From Vibrio sp. SCSIO 43137 (GTDB lineage: Bacteria; Pseudomonadota; Gammaproteobacteria; Enterobacterales; Vibrionaceae), in NCBI RefSeq assembly GCF_028201475.1, contig NZ_CP116383.1, positions 1,116,001 to 1,180,000 on the forward strand: DNA of 64,000 nucleotides, given 5' to 3'. Positions 43,534 to 52,275 of this stretch are shown here, in pieces (the stretch's first letter is position 1; every line of letters begins with the position of its first letter). Position numbers and translations under genes: made by a program. The notes below the pieces were generated by a model. It was not told where the DNA came from and made no database searches. It saw only the letters and a program-made list of their open reading frames with translations.

Positions 43534-43758
43534 CTATCTGCGCCTGACTTTATGGGAGCGGTAGCCGGGGTCTGTCCAGCAACGGGGTAGCTCTTCTCCG
43601 GACATAAACACCAGATCAGATTTTTTAAACGGTTCTGGATCCTGCTGCTCTTCACCGGCCTGATAGCGGCCTACCACGGAGTCAGTAAACAGGTCGGTCA
43701 GATCCTTCATCTCGACGATATCGACAAGATCGCCACTCTTACGCTCTTTCAAAAACAT
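43534..43758 (-). CDS. Small conserved hypothetical protein
   Basis: A 74-residue soluble basic-tailed protein of unknown function. The sequence starts MFLKERKSGDLVDIVEM and ends in an RSHKVRRR tail; I see no known domain, signal or membrane segment. The ATG is chosen because AGGGA lies 7 nt upstream; the open frame extends 45 nt further to a non-ATG codon. It lies upstream of the NfeD gene on the same strand with a gap of about 100 nt, and is divergent from the cysteine-synthase-like gene. Confidence 0.7.
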   Translation of the reverse strand: MFLKERKSGDLVDIVEMKDLTDLFTDSVVGRYQAGEEQQDPEPFKKSDLVFMSGEELPRCWTDPGYRSHKVRRR

Positions 43759-43961
43759 AATTAGTCCCTGTGACTTTATTTGCTCACCCTTAATTATAGC
43801 CAAAGGCCGCTGTGACGCCCGTTGCGGAGTGTTTTCCGCCTAACTGATTGTAAGTTAGCAATATTATTGTCAATAGAGTAAGAATACCTGATGGATGTTC
43901 AATTTGACTAACGGGTCAGCAGACCTACGCTTAATAGTAAAGTGTGCTAACCGGATAGCTT

Positions 43962-45026
43962 ATGGAAAATCCCTTAATCGCAAATAGTGTGGCAGATTTA
44001 ATTGGTAATACGGATCTGGTCAGGATCAACAGCCTGTCAGATATGTCCGGCTGTGACATTCTGCTTAAATGTGAGCAGCAAAACCCCGGCGGCTCGATAA
44101 AAGACAGGGCTGCATTGCAACTGGTTAAAGACGCCATTGATACCTATAAGCTGGAGCCGGGAATGACCATTGTCGAAGGTACAGCCGGCAATACCGGAAT
44201 TGGCCTTGCCTTGGTGGCCAAGGCGCTGGGCTATAAAATGCTGGTGGTGATGCCGAAAGGGCAGGCTAAAGAGAAGGAGCGGATGATTGAGCTGTATGGC
44301 GCAGAGCTTCTGCTGGTGGATGCCTGTCCATTCTCCAATCCGCAGCACTTCTATCATACTGCGCGCAGGCTGGGGGCGGAGTATCGTCACTATTGGTGGG
44401 CTGATCAGTTTGAGAACCTGAGTAACTATAAAGCGCACTACCTTAATACCGGCCCGGAAATATGGCATCAGACTCAGGGCTGTATTGATGCACTGGTTTC
44501 TGTGGTGGGAACCGGAGGCACCATTGCCGGGAATTCCAGTTATTTGTCTGAACAGAACCCAAACCTGAAAACTTGGCTGGTGGATCCTGACGGATCCGGC
44601 ATTTATTCCTACCTGAAGAGCGGAGAGTATAAGTCATCCGGCAGCTCTTTTACCGAAGGTATCGGCATTATGCGTAGTGTGGAGAACTTCAGAAAAGCGA
44701 AAATCGATCACGCCATCACCTTGCCCGATCAGGACTTAGTCACCATATCGCGCATCGTGGCTGAACGTGACGGAATACTGCTTGGCAGCAGCTCCGCCCT
44801 GAATGTTGCCGGTGCCCTCTATGCCGCGGCCAAGATGGGGCGGGGTAAAACCATAGTGACTTTTTGTTGTGATCTGGCAGAGCGTTCCTACTCCAAGTTG
44901 TACAACAAAGAGTTCCTTGAAGAGAGAGGTATTGTGCAGAGTAAAGAGAGCCTGACACATATGTTCAAAAGGTATCAGGCAGAAGATGAATCACTGGTAG
45001 TGAATGTAAAACCGGCTGACAAGTAA
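43962..45026 (+). CDS. PLP-dependent cysteine synthase family protein (CysK/CBS-like)
   Basis: A 354-residue fold-type II PLP enzyme of the O-acetylserine sulfhydrylase / cystathionine beta-synthase family. The PLP lysine is K47 in NPGGSIKDRAA, the phosphate loop is GTAGNTGIGLA (where CysK has TSGNTG) and GTGGTIAG is also present. It runs longer than CysK (about 320) with an extra C-terminal stretch rather than CBS domains. The substrate could be O-acetylserine, cystathionine or another; the sequence does not tell. It stands alone. Confidence 0.82.
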   Translation: MENPLIANSVADLIGNTDLVRINSLSDMSGCDILLKCEQQNPGGSIKDRAALQLVKDAIDTYKLEPGMTIVEGTAGNTGIGLALVAKALGYKMLVVMPKGQAKEKERMIELYGAELLLVDACPFSNPQHFYHTARRLGAEYRHYWWADQFENLSNYKAHYLNTGPEIWHQTQGCIDALVSVVGTGGTIAGNSSYLSEQNPNLKTWLVDPDGSGIYSYLKSGEYKSSGSSFTEGIGIMRSVENFRKAKIDHAITLPDQDLVTISRIVAERDGILLGSSSALNVAGALYAAAKMGRGKTIVTFCCDLAERSYSKLYNKEFLEERGIVQSKESLTHMFKRYQAEDESLVVNVKPADK

Positions 45027-45057
45027 GTAGCCGGCTCTATTTCAGTTGTTGCAGTCG

Positions 45058-45903
45058 TTAGCGGGAAAAAAGACCGCGCAGGCTAACCTCATTGGTTTTG
45101 CTTAGTTTCAGGCTAACCGCCAGCGAAGCAGCACCGATCAGCAGATAAACAACAAGGTTTAAAACTCCGGCCTGCATAAAGCCAGAAAACGGATTACTGG
45201 TAAATACCATCACCGGAATAGCAAAGATGGCGTTGAAGAACTCCCCGACACCATACAAGCCAAACAGGTAGACGGATAACCACTTTATGGCGTATGTTCC
45301 CAGCAACATCACCAAAATAGGTGCTGTGACCAGTTGAGATACCATAAGGGCGACACAGGCCAGCGGTAACAGGCCAATCGCAGCCAGCGCCATTCTGGCA
45401 AGATAGCTAAACCAGTTAATAAAGATACCCGTTACAGAAGTCTGGCTAAGCAACACCGCCAATTGTGCGTTCGTGCCATTGGTTAAAAACCACAACATCA
45501 TATTGCCCACAATCACGATAACGGAACAGATAAGCGGAATAACCAGCAAGCCGAATATCAGCTTAACAATATGGCTGGTTGCCAGCCCTACCGGCATGCT
45601 ACGCCAGAACATAGAGCTGCCTTCCATTCTCTCTTTACGCAGGGTTTTAGGCAGATAAAGAGAAGAGAGCACCAGTGAAACAATGCCTGCCATTGAGGCC
45701 AGAGCCTGGTTGAGGCTCATTGGAGAGGCATCGGAAATATGGCCGCTGATGTGAAACTGGTAAGAGACATCTCCCGGCAGTGCACCACGCATAAATAAAG
45801 CAAAGAAAACCAGCACCATACAGGCGAGCACAAACAGAGGTACGCGGGTGACAATTTTATGTTCAATAAACTCTTTTTCGAGCATATAAATGGCCGGATG
45901 CAT
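45058..45903 (-). CDS. ABC transporter permease (ABC-2-like)
   Basis: A 281-residue integral membrane protein with about six hydrophobic segments, encoded immediately after an ABC ATPase gene with a 1-nt overlap (TAATG). The order GntR regulator-ATPase-permease is the arrangement of YtrA-type regulators with ABC exporters. The sequence of the permease is divergent and no substrate can be inferred. Candidates are antimicrobial peptides or cell-wall-active compounds, by analogy only. Confidence 0.8.
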   Translation of the reverse strand: MHPAIYMLEKEFIEHKIVTRVPLFVLACMVLVFFALFMRGALPGDVSYQFHISGHISDASPMSLNQALASMAGIVSLVLSSLYLPKTLRKERMEGSSMFWRSMPVGLATSHIVKLIFGLLVIPLICSVIVIVGNMMLWFLTNGTNAQLAVLLSQTSVTGIFINWFSYLARMALAAIGLLPLACVALMVSQLVTAPILVMLLGTYAIKWLSVYLFGLYGVGEFFNAIFAIPVMVFTSNPFSGFMQAGVLNLVVYLLIGAASLAVSLKLSKTNEVSLRGLFSR

Positions 45904-46757
45904 TATGCTTCCTCCTTCTGTAGGGCAATAAACAGATCAGCAAGAGCGGCATTCTGAACCGTTCCCAGTGGCTCAACACCGATTTTATGCTCACTGCGTA
46001 ACAGCCATTTAGTGGAGCCCAGACCGGGCTGGCTGGCAAGAGGCTTGAGGGGAGCAATGGTCTGGTTATGTTCTGTAGCAGCATCAAGGACAAAGAAGTC
46101 TTGCGCAATATTTTCCATGCTGCTTTGCAGTACACAACGGCCTTGTTTCAATATCAGCACATCGGTCAGCAGATGTTCTATTTCCGATATTTCGTGGCTG
46201 GCAATAATCAAGGCTCTGTCACCGTCATGAAACCATTCCAGCAGGTGCCGGTAGAAGGTGTCCCGGTAGAGAAGATCCAATCCCAGAGTCGGTTCATCCA
46301 GAATCAGAACCTTGGTCTGGGTAGCCATTACCACGGCCAGATGCAACTGGACCTTCATCCCTTTGGAGAGGCTGCCTATTTTAGATGACAGAACAATATT
46401 GGTCTCTGACAGGGTTTTACGCGCTTTTTCTATATCGAAGCCGGGATGAACGCCACGGGTGTAGCGCAGTAGCTGTTTTACCGTCATCCATTCGGGAAGC
46501 ACATTAACATCCGAAATATAAGCCAGATGCTCCATTAGCTGAGCGTGTTGATTAATAGGGTGGCAGCCGTTAATTTCGATACTGCCGTCGTATCTGTGCG
46601 CACCTAACATGGCGTTAATTAAAGTCGACTTTCCTGCGCCGTTGTGACCGAGTAATCCCAGCACCTGACCTGCTTCAAGCTGGAAGCTGATATCGTGCAG
46701 GGCTTCCTGACGGGAATAGGTTTTTGAAACCTTATTTACACTAACCAAGGGGGTCAT
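45903..46757 (-). CDS. ABC transporter ATP-binding protein
   Basis: A 284-residue ABC ATPase. Walker A is GLLGHNGAGKSTLIN (about residues 34-48), the signature is SLSKGMKVQLHLA, Walker B is VLILDEPTLGLD, and the H-loop is IIASHEISE. The C-terminal third (about 215-284) is an extra domain without known motif. It overlaps the GntR gene by 4 nt and the permease by 1 nt, so the three make one operon. Confidence 0.92.
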   Translation of the reverse strand: MTPLVSVNKVSKTYSRQEALHDISFQLEAGQVLGLLGHNGAGKSTLINAMLGAHRYDGSIEINGCHPINQHAQLMEHLAYISDVNVLPEWMTVKQLLRYTRGVHPGFDIEKARKTLSETNIVLSSKIGSLSKGMKVQLHLAVVMATQTKVLILDEPTLGLDLLYRDTFYRHLLEWFHDGDRALIIASHEISEIEHLLTDVLILKQGRCVLQSSMENIAQDFFVLDAATEHNQTIAPLKPLASQPGLGSTKWLLRSEHKIGVEPLGTVQNAALADLFIALQKEEA

Positions 46758-47125
46758 TGTTCACCTGTTATATGTTGTTGTAGTTGGCGGATAAAATCAT
46801 CTACAGACATGTCAATCTGTTTCAGTGTAGTGGCTATCATGGGAATCTGTTGTCCGATAAAATCGTTCTTCTGTCTGTTTTTCAGGCTAGTAACCGCTCC
46901 CTGAGCAACAAACATACCCTGTCCACGCTTTTTCTCAACCAGTCCCTGATCGACCAAAAGCTGGTAACCTTTCATTACCGTGAGATGGTTGATTTTCAGA
47001 TCCGCCGCCACGCTTCTTACCGAAGGAAGGGCATCGCCTTCTTGCCATACACCTTGCAGTATTTTCTGTTCAACCTGCTCACTTAACTGACGAAAAATGG
47101 GCTGGTTGTTGTTCCAGTCCGTCAT
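46754..47125 (-). CDS. GntR-family (YtrA subfamily) transcriptional regulator
   Basis: A 123-residue regulator. The N-terminal winged helix (about 10-75; IFRQLSEQVEQKI, LPSVRSVAADLKINHLTVMKGYQLL) is GntR-type. The very short C-terminus (about 50 residues) puts it in the YtrA subfamily, which controls its own ABC operon. GGAG lies about 7 nt before the ATG. A strong palindrome about 205 nt upstream is the likely operator. Confidence 0.9.
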   Translation of the reverse strand: MTDWNNNQPIFRQLSEQVEQKILQGVWQEGDALPSVRSVAADLKINHLTVMKGYQLLVDQGLVEKKRGQGMFVAQGAVTSLKNRQKNDFIGQQIPMIATTLKQIDMSVDDFIRQLQQHITGEQ

Positions 47126-47172
47126 CCTGTTTCTCCGTAGTGGCTAAGTAACCGCTATACATGAGTCACCTT

Positions 47173-47263
47173 GGCAAACATCGAACACAAACACGCATAA
47201 ACCCGTCCATGGGGCTCCGCCGCGCCATCCTTGGCGCGGAGGGTTTGTTTATCGATATCTGCC
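47173..47263 (-). repeat. 91-bp structured dispersed repeat, copy B
   Basis: The reverse complement of 16205-16295 with four differences, two of them in the loop of the central CCGCGCC/GGCGCGG hairpin. It lies between the GntR start and the palindrome further upstream, so it would be transcribed as part of the GntR-ABC leader if the promoter is near that palindrome. Confidence 0.85.
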
Positions 47264-47328
47264 AGCTGATTAAAACTGCCTGACGATCAAAGCGTCAGCA
47301 CTATCAGGAGCAGCTACTTAGTATGATG

Positions 47329-47350
47329 GTGTTATATATAAGTATAACAC
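47329..47350. promoter_or_regulatory. Palindromic candidate operator of the GntR-ABC operon
   Basis: Two perfect 8-bp arms, GTGTTATA and TATAACAC, flank a 6-bp AT spacer. The GT..AC ends match the GntR-family pattern. A TATACT on the minus strand within the right half could be a -10 element, so binding would block transcription. Confidence 0.65.
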
Positions 47351-47396
47351 TGACAGAGGTATGACATAACAGCAAATAGTTAGTTCCGCGGGTAAT

Positions 47397-47430
47397 AAAA
47401 AAAACAGAACCGCTGAGCGACTCTGTTTTT
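47397..47430 (-). terminator. Probable afuC terminator
   Basis: An imperfect stem (AAAACAGA with TCTGTTTT around a CGCTGAGCG-containing loop) lies about 50 nt past the afuC stop and reads into T-rich DNA on the minus strand. A TTTCTATAGAA sequence, itself palindromic, is duplicated between it and afuC (about 47448-47472). Confidence 0.55.
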
Positions 47431-47480
47431 CTGTTTCCGCTTCTTTTTTCTATAGAATGGTTTCTATAGAAAGGGAAAGA

Positions 47481-48536
47481 TTAAGCCGAAGCAGGCAGCA
47501 TAAAGATACCAGTCGGGTTAATGGTCAGGTAAGCGTGGTCTGAAATCTCAGGGTCAAACTGGGAAGAGTTCAACTGAAGCAACAGTTCCTGACCGTGCCA
47601 GTTCACGGCAACCTCATACATGGAGCCCATATAGACAATGCCTTTCACCTGACACTGCTGACACGCTTCACCTTCACCGGCCAGCAGAATCGCTTCAGGA
47701 CGGACACCAATCTGATATTCACCTTCCGGGAAGCCTTCAACTACGCTTGCTTCCGCAGGGATTGAATAGCCGTTAATGTTCAGGCTGTTGTTAACATACG
47801 CACCCTGGAAGATATTGGCATCACCCATAAAGTTAGCCATAAACATAGAGGCAGGAGAGCGGTACAGCTCATCCGGTGTACCTTCCTGCATAATGTCGCC
47901 GTCCTTCATTACGATAACCGTATCCGATACCGCAAAAGCTTCTGCCTGATCGTGGGTTACGTAAAGGGAAGTGATGTTAAAACGCTGCTGAAGATCGCGG
48001 ATGGTTTCACGCATACTACGACGCAGGTTAGCATCAAGGTTACTTAACGGCTCATCAAACAGCAGTACTTTTGGCTTAAGTACAAGGGCACGCGCCAGAG
48101 CCACACGCTGCTGCTGACCACCGGAGATCTGGTCAACAAAGCGGTCACCCATCTGGTCAAGGTCAACCAGCTTCAATGCTTCATCTACACGTTTCTTGAT
48201 CTCATCCGCCGGCAGCTTAATCATCTTCAGGCCGTATGCCACGTTCTCAAACAGAGACATATGCGGGAACAGGGCATAAGATTGGAACACCATACAGATG
48301 TCACGGTGCTGAATAGAGGTGTTAGTGACATCCTCTCCGTCGATAAAAATCTGACCGCTGGTCGGTTTCTCCAGCCCGGCAACCAAACGAAGCACGGTGG
48401 TTTTACCACAGCCTGAAGGGCCGAGCAGTGTAACAAGGCTGCCTTTCTCGATTTCCAGATCAAGGTTGCCAATTACCGTGTTGTCTCCAAAGCGCTTACA
48501 AACATTTTTTAGCACTACAAAACTGTTCTTACTCAT
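47481..48536 (-). CDS. afuC: AfuC-type ABC transporter ATPase
   Basis: A 351-residue ABC ATPase of the FbpC/AfuC type. Motifs are Walker [18 protein letters not shown]-loop [12 protein letters not shown], signature [15 protein letters not shown], Walker [13 protein letters not shown] and H-loop YVTHDQAEA; the C-terminal third carries a TOBE-like regulatory domain. It drives the AfuAB importer. The ATG is chosen over a TTG five codons upstream, behind GGAG. It is the last gene of the afu unit, 17 nt after afuB. Confidence 0.9.
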   Translation of the reverse strand: MSKNSFVVLKNVCKRFGDNTVIGNLDLEIEKGSLVTLLGPSGCGKTTVLRLVAGLEKPTSGQIFIDGEDVTNTSIQHRDICMVFQSYALFPHMSLFENVAYGLKMIKLPADEIKKRVDEALKLVDLDQMGDRFVDQISGGQQQRVALARALVLKPKVLLFDEPLSNLDANLRRSMRETIRDLQQRFNITSLYVTHDQAEAFAVSDTVIVMKDGDIMQEGTPDELYRSPASMFMANFMGDANIFQGAYVNNSLNINGYSIPAEASVVEGFPEGEYQIGVRPEAILLAGEGEACQQCQVKGIVYMGSMYEVAVNWHGQELLLQLNSSQFDPEISDHAYLTINPTGIFMLPASA

Positions 48537-48553
48537 TTTCTGGTTCTCCAAAC

Positions 48554-50653
48554 TTAATCTTGGTTCTTGGCTTTTGAACGGGCAATTCGGGCTTCGCCTA
48601 CGAAGTAGTCGAAGGTAAGTATGATGGCTAACATGACAAAGATAAGCAGTGAGCCATAGGCGATAGCGATACCATATTCACCATCTTCCACCCGGTTAAG
48701 GATGTAGGAGGTTGCTACACGGGTCTCCGGTGTAACAAGGAAGATAATGGCACTCACTGTGGTCATGGCACGTACGAAGCTGTAAATCAGCGACGACAGA
48801 ATAGCCGGACGAAGCAGTGGTATCAGGATATGAATAATGGTCTTAAACGAGTTAGCACGCAGGCTGAGTGACGCTTCATCCAGCGACTTATCCAGCTGTC
48901 CCAGACCGGCAACACCGGCGCGGATACCCACAGGCACGTTTCTCATCACCATAGAGATCACCACTATCGCAGCAGTACCCGTGATGTAGATAGGTGCATC
49001 GTTAAAGGCAAGGATATAAGAAACACCGGCAACTGTACCCGGAACCGCGAAGCAGAGCATAGTGACGAACTCAACCACCTTCTTACCGTGGAACTGCTGA
49101 CGCACGACGATATATGCGATAAGCAGACCGAAGGTGGCAGTGATAGGCGCGGCAATACCGGCATACGTCATGGTACTGATCAGTGACGGCCATGCACCTT
49201 CACCGAAGCCCATACCAAACAGGTTGATATAGTTGTCCAGAGTCAGTGAGTAGTCCACACCCCAGTTAACAGTAAAGCTACCGTAAACAATGCTGCCGTA
49301 CAGCAGGATATTAAAGGCCATCCAGCCATATAGCGTGATAGAAACAAAGTTACGCAGGCTGGTCGGCAGAGGCTGAACATCACCACGGTAAGACTTACCG
49401 GAAATGGTCACGTAAGAGCGCTTACCAATCCACAGATACTGGATAACAAAAATAGCCAGTGAGAAGATCAACAGAACCGCACCAAGGGTACTGGCAGAGG
49501 CATAATCAAGCTGGGCACCGGCAATGTAGAAGTAGATCTGAGTGGCCAGAACGTCAAAGCTGCCGCCGAGAACCAGCGGGTTACTGAAGTCAGCCAGCGA
49601 CTGAACAAAAATAATCAGGAAGGAGTTAGCCAGAGCCGGTTTCAGCAGCGGCATAACAATTCCGAAGAAGGTCTGGTAGCGGTTAGCACGCAGGGTATAA
49701 GAGGCTTCTTCCAGTGAAGGGTGCAGCGACTTCATCGCACCGTCCAGAATCATAAAGGACATTGGCGCAAAGGCGAGCACCTGAGCCATCCAGATGCCGG
49801 TAAAACCATATAGCCAGTTAGTCTGCTGTAAGCCGAACCAGTCTACCATCAGCTCAGTAATATAGCCGGATCGGCCAAGCATCAGGGTTACACCAAGGCC
49901 GACCACAAACGGCGGTGTTACGATTGGCAGAATGGAGAAAATACGCGCAATAAAGGCCGATTTAACCGCAATACGGGTAGAGTAGATGGCAAAAATCAGA
50001 CCAAAGAAGGTTGCTGTCACACCTACCGATGTCCCCAGCATTATTGAGTTACCGATGATCTGTACAATCTGGCGCTGGGAGAGGATCTCAATAAACTGCC
50101 AGGCGACAAAGTTGCCCATATCATCCTGAAACATAGGGATGAAAATGGCGATACTCGGATAAAGAATAAAGGCAGATATCAGGCCGATAATAGAAACCAG
50201 AGCACCGATAACAAAGGTATCGCCACCCAGATATTCAAGGCGGGCAAGGCCGAGAGTCATTACGCTGCCAAGGGCGGCAAACAGGAAGATACAGGAGTAT
50301 CCGAGCCCTTTACCCGTCACATAAGATGAAATCAGGATAAAAACAATACAGAAAAAGGAGTAACCAATATCAAACTTATGACGGCTGACATGATACTTAT
50401 CCTGAGCAAACTTGGGTCTTATTAAAAGGACGAGGGGAAGGCCGAACCAGAGCCAGGCGATATTGGTGCTGCTCCATCCCATGGCTTCTAAAAACTCATC
50501 CGAAGTCGATTCGAGTAATCCGTAATCGAGAGAGAAAGTAGGTAAGAGGACGAAAGCGGCGATGATAGACATTATCCAGTAGAAGACGTAGTCACGATGT
50601 GGCTTTTCTTCCAGGCGGTTTTTCAAGTCTGACTCTGCTGCTAATTGAGACAT
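48554..50653 (-). CDS. afuB: AfuB-type ABC permease (fused, two permease domains)
   Basis: A 699-residue membrane protein that joins two binding-protein-dependent permease domains. Each has an EAA-type cytoplasmic loop: [23 protein letters not shown] near residue 325 and [23 protein letters not shown] near 605, where the ATPase docks. More than 12 hydrophobic segments are visible. The ATG is chosen over TTG four codons upstream. Such fused permeases occur in FbpB and AfuB; the neighbours favour AfuB. Confidence 0.9.
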   Translation of the reverse strand: MSQLAAESDLKNRLEEKPHRDYVFYWIMSIIAAFVLLPTFSLDYGLLESTSDEFLEAMGWSSTNIAWLWFGLPLVLLIRPKFAQDKYHVSRHKFDIGYSFFCIVFILISSYVTGKGLGYSCIFLFAALGSVMTLGLARLEYLGGDTFVIGALVSIIGLISAFILYPSIAIFIPMFQDDMGNFVAWQFIEILSQRQIVQIIGNSIMLGTSVGVTATFFGLIFAIYSTRIAVKSAFIARIFSILPIVTPPFVVGLGVTLMLGRSGYITELMVDWFGLQQTNWLYGFTGIWMAQVLAFAPMSFMILDGAMKSLHPSLEEASYTLRANRYQTFFGIVMPLLKPALANSFLIIFVQSLADFSNPLVLGGSFDVLATQIYFYIAGAQLDYASASTLGAVLLIFSLAIFVIQYLWIGKRSYVTISGKSYRGDVQPLPTSLRNFVSITLYGWMAFNILLYGSIVYGSFTVNWGVDYSLTLDNYINLFGMGFGEGAWPSLISTMTYAGIAAPITATFGLLIAYIVVRQQFHGKKVVEFVTMLCFAVPGTVAGVSYILAFNDAPIYITGTAAIVVISMVMRNVPVGIRAGVAGLGQLDKSLDEASLSLRANSFKTIIHILIPLLRPAILSSLIYSFVRAMTTVSAIIFLVTPETRVATSYILNRVEDGEYGIAIAYGSLLIFVMLAIILTFDYFVGEARIARSKAKNQD

Positions 50654-50734
50654 GATATTCACCAAGCAAAATTAAGTTAAAACGAGCCCTGAACTGACAA
50701 AATCAGCCCTAAAGCAATATAAAACAGGGGAGTT

Positions 50735-50756
50735 GGGCAGCACCGCAGTGCTGCCC
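50735..50756 (-). other. Intercistronic hairpin between afuA and afuB
   Basis: A perfect 9-bp GC-rich stem (GGGCAGCAC/GTGCTGCCC) with a 4-nt loop lies in the 168-bp gap. No T tract follows on the minus strand. It is better explained as an mRNA-end stabiliser or partial attenuator that raises AfuA level over AfuBC than as a full terminator. Confidence 0.65.
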
Positions 50757-50821
50757 GGATTAATACTTCTGCGACATTTTGAAGAGTTGGAGCCTACGGA
50801 CGTCGCAGAGGTATCAAAGGC

Positions 50822-51859
50822 TTAGTTGCCCATCTTAACCACGTTAACCCACTTCTTAATCAGGCGTTTACGTGTGTCAGATGCACCATAAGTGCTCATA
50901 TCGTAATCGATAAGATCCAGTTTCTTAGGATCAAGAGCATAAGGAGACTGCTCAGCATCAACGTTAGTCAGGATTTGGAAAGACTTACCTTTCTGCCATG
51001 CTAACTGCTGGCCTTCTTTAGACAGTACCCAGTCGATGAACAGCTTAGCGTTCTTCTCGTTACGGGCACCTTTAATCATACTTACACCGCCGATCTCATA
51101 ACCTGTGCCTTCGCAAGGAGAGATAAGCTCAAGTGGTGCACCCTGAGACTGCTCAAGAGAGTAATCGTGCAGGAAGCCAATACCGATAGCGATCTCGCCA
51201 CGGGCTGAGTTACGGGACGGAGTTACACCAGACTTAGTGTACTGAGAGATGTTTTTATCAAGACGCTGGAAGTATTCAAACGCTTTCTCTTCACCCCAAA
51301 GCTGGATGAAAGTCGCTAGTGCTGTATAAGCTGTACCTGAACTTTGTGGATCAGCAATCTGAATCTCTTCTCTGTATTCAGGCTTAGTCAGATCTTCCCA
51401 GCAACGAGGAATCGCAAGGCCTTTTTCAGCCAGACGCTCAGTGTTCACACCGAAACCAAGAATACCCATGTAAACGGCGGAAGAGTAGTTACCTTTACGT
51501 TTTGCAGGATCTCTGAATTCTGGGATGATGTATTCTAGCTGCTCGGATTTATATGGAGTCAGAAGATCCATTTCGCCAGCCTGAGATTGTGGGTCCAGAG
51601 TACCGCCGTACCATACGTCAGCACGAGGGTTTTTACGCTCAGCCTGAATCTTAGCCAGCGTACTGCCTGAACCGTTACGTACAAAAGATGTTTTTACATC
51701 ATACTTTTCAGAAAACGCTTTTGTTTCTGCTTCACACATAGCGTTGGTTGCACTGCAGTAAACAACCAGACGGCCTTCAGCCATAACTTGCGGGGCAGCA
51801 AGAGCGGCAGAACCAAGAATGCAGGCAGCTAACAGATGGCGTTTCATATTACCTTTCAT
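50822..51859 (-). CDS. afuA: AfuA-type periplasmic substrate-binding protein
   Basis: A 345-residue periplasmic binding protein. The ATG chosen, behind GAGGA, gives a clear signal peptide (about 1-27, ending VMA) followed by GRLVVYCSATNAMC. It resembles FbpA-like iron proteins by family, but published AfuA work (Actinobacillus, Citrobacter) found hexose-6-phosphate ligands. The adjacent uhpABC genes favour sugar phosphates here. YSSAVYMGILGFGVN and SGVTPSRNSARGEIAIGIGF are visible landmarks. It is the first gene of the afuABC unit. Confidence 0.85.
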   Translation of the reverse strand: MKGNMKRHLLAACILGSAALAAPQVMAEGRLVVYCSATNAMCEAETKAFSEKYDVKTSFVRNGSGSTLAKIQAERKNPRADVWYGGTLDPQSQAGEMDLLTPYKSEQLEYIIPEFRDPAKRKGNYSSAVYMGILGFGVNTERLAEKGLAIPRCWEDLTKPEYREEIQIADPQSSGTAYTALATFIQLWGEEKAFEYFQRLDKNISQYTKSGVTPSRNSARGEIAIGIGFLHDYSLEQSQGAPLELISPCEGTGYEIGGVSMIKGARNEKNAKLFIDWVLSKEGQQLAWQKGKSFQILTNVDAEQSPYALDPKKLDLIDYDMSTYGASDTRKRLIKKWVNVVKMGN

Positions 51860-52275
51860 CTTTGTTTCCTCTTTATAGTATTGGCCCGGCAGGAGAAACG
51901 ATTGCTTCTGTTGACCGGGTGGAAGCCACTTCATGCGGCTAATCCTTTTATTTATTCGCCTTACCTGAAATCAGGTTTGGACAGATGTCACTTTGATGTT
52001 CTGTTTCCGCCCGGAGGCGAAATTTGTTTGGGTACATTGCAATACTAAAAAATGCGAAGACAAATAGAATGAGACAGGTTTTTAGCCAACTAGGAAAAAT
52101 TCCTAGTTTTGGGTGGCTTTGGGAAGAATTGGGATTGTGCTCACAAACAGAGCTGAATGGACGGTGAATTTCACCGCGCCGTTATTCCTTATGTAGAGGT
52201 GACGCGGAGGTGATGCGGAGAGTTGTTTAATTAGCGTTTTCACCTGATTGGCGAAGGGTGACGGAGGTAACTCGG
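51860..52275. promoter_or_regulatory. afuA upstream control region
   Basis: A 416-bp gap between uhpC and afuA. Two inverted repeats stand out: AACTAGGAA/TTCCTAGTT with a 3-bp spacer at 52088-52108, and CGGTGAA/TTCACCG with a 1-bp centre at 52162-52176. Neither has a T tract. A response-regulator site would be expected here if UhpA controls afuA. A tandem GGTGACGCGGA/GGTGATGCGGA repeat is at about 52198-52219. Confidence 0.55.

Noticed and set aside
47481..51859. Reading the afuABC genes as a ferric iron importer (fbpABC)
   Set aside because: Family similarity allows it, but the adjacent uhpABC sensor genes and published AfuA ligands favour sugar phosphates. Kept as an alternative only.
52131..52150. 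TTGTGCTCACAA as a possible CRP site upstream of afuA
   Set aside because: The arms TGTG and CACA are only two bases apart, not the six-base core spacing of CRP sites.
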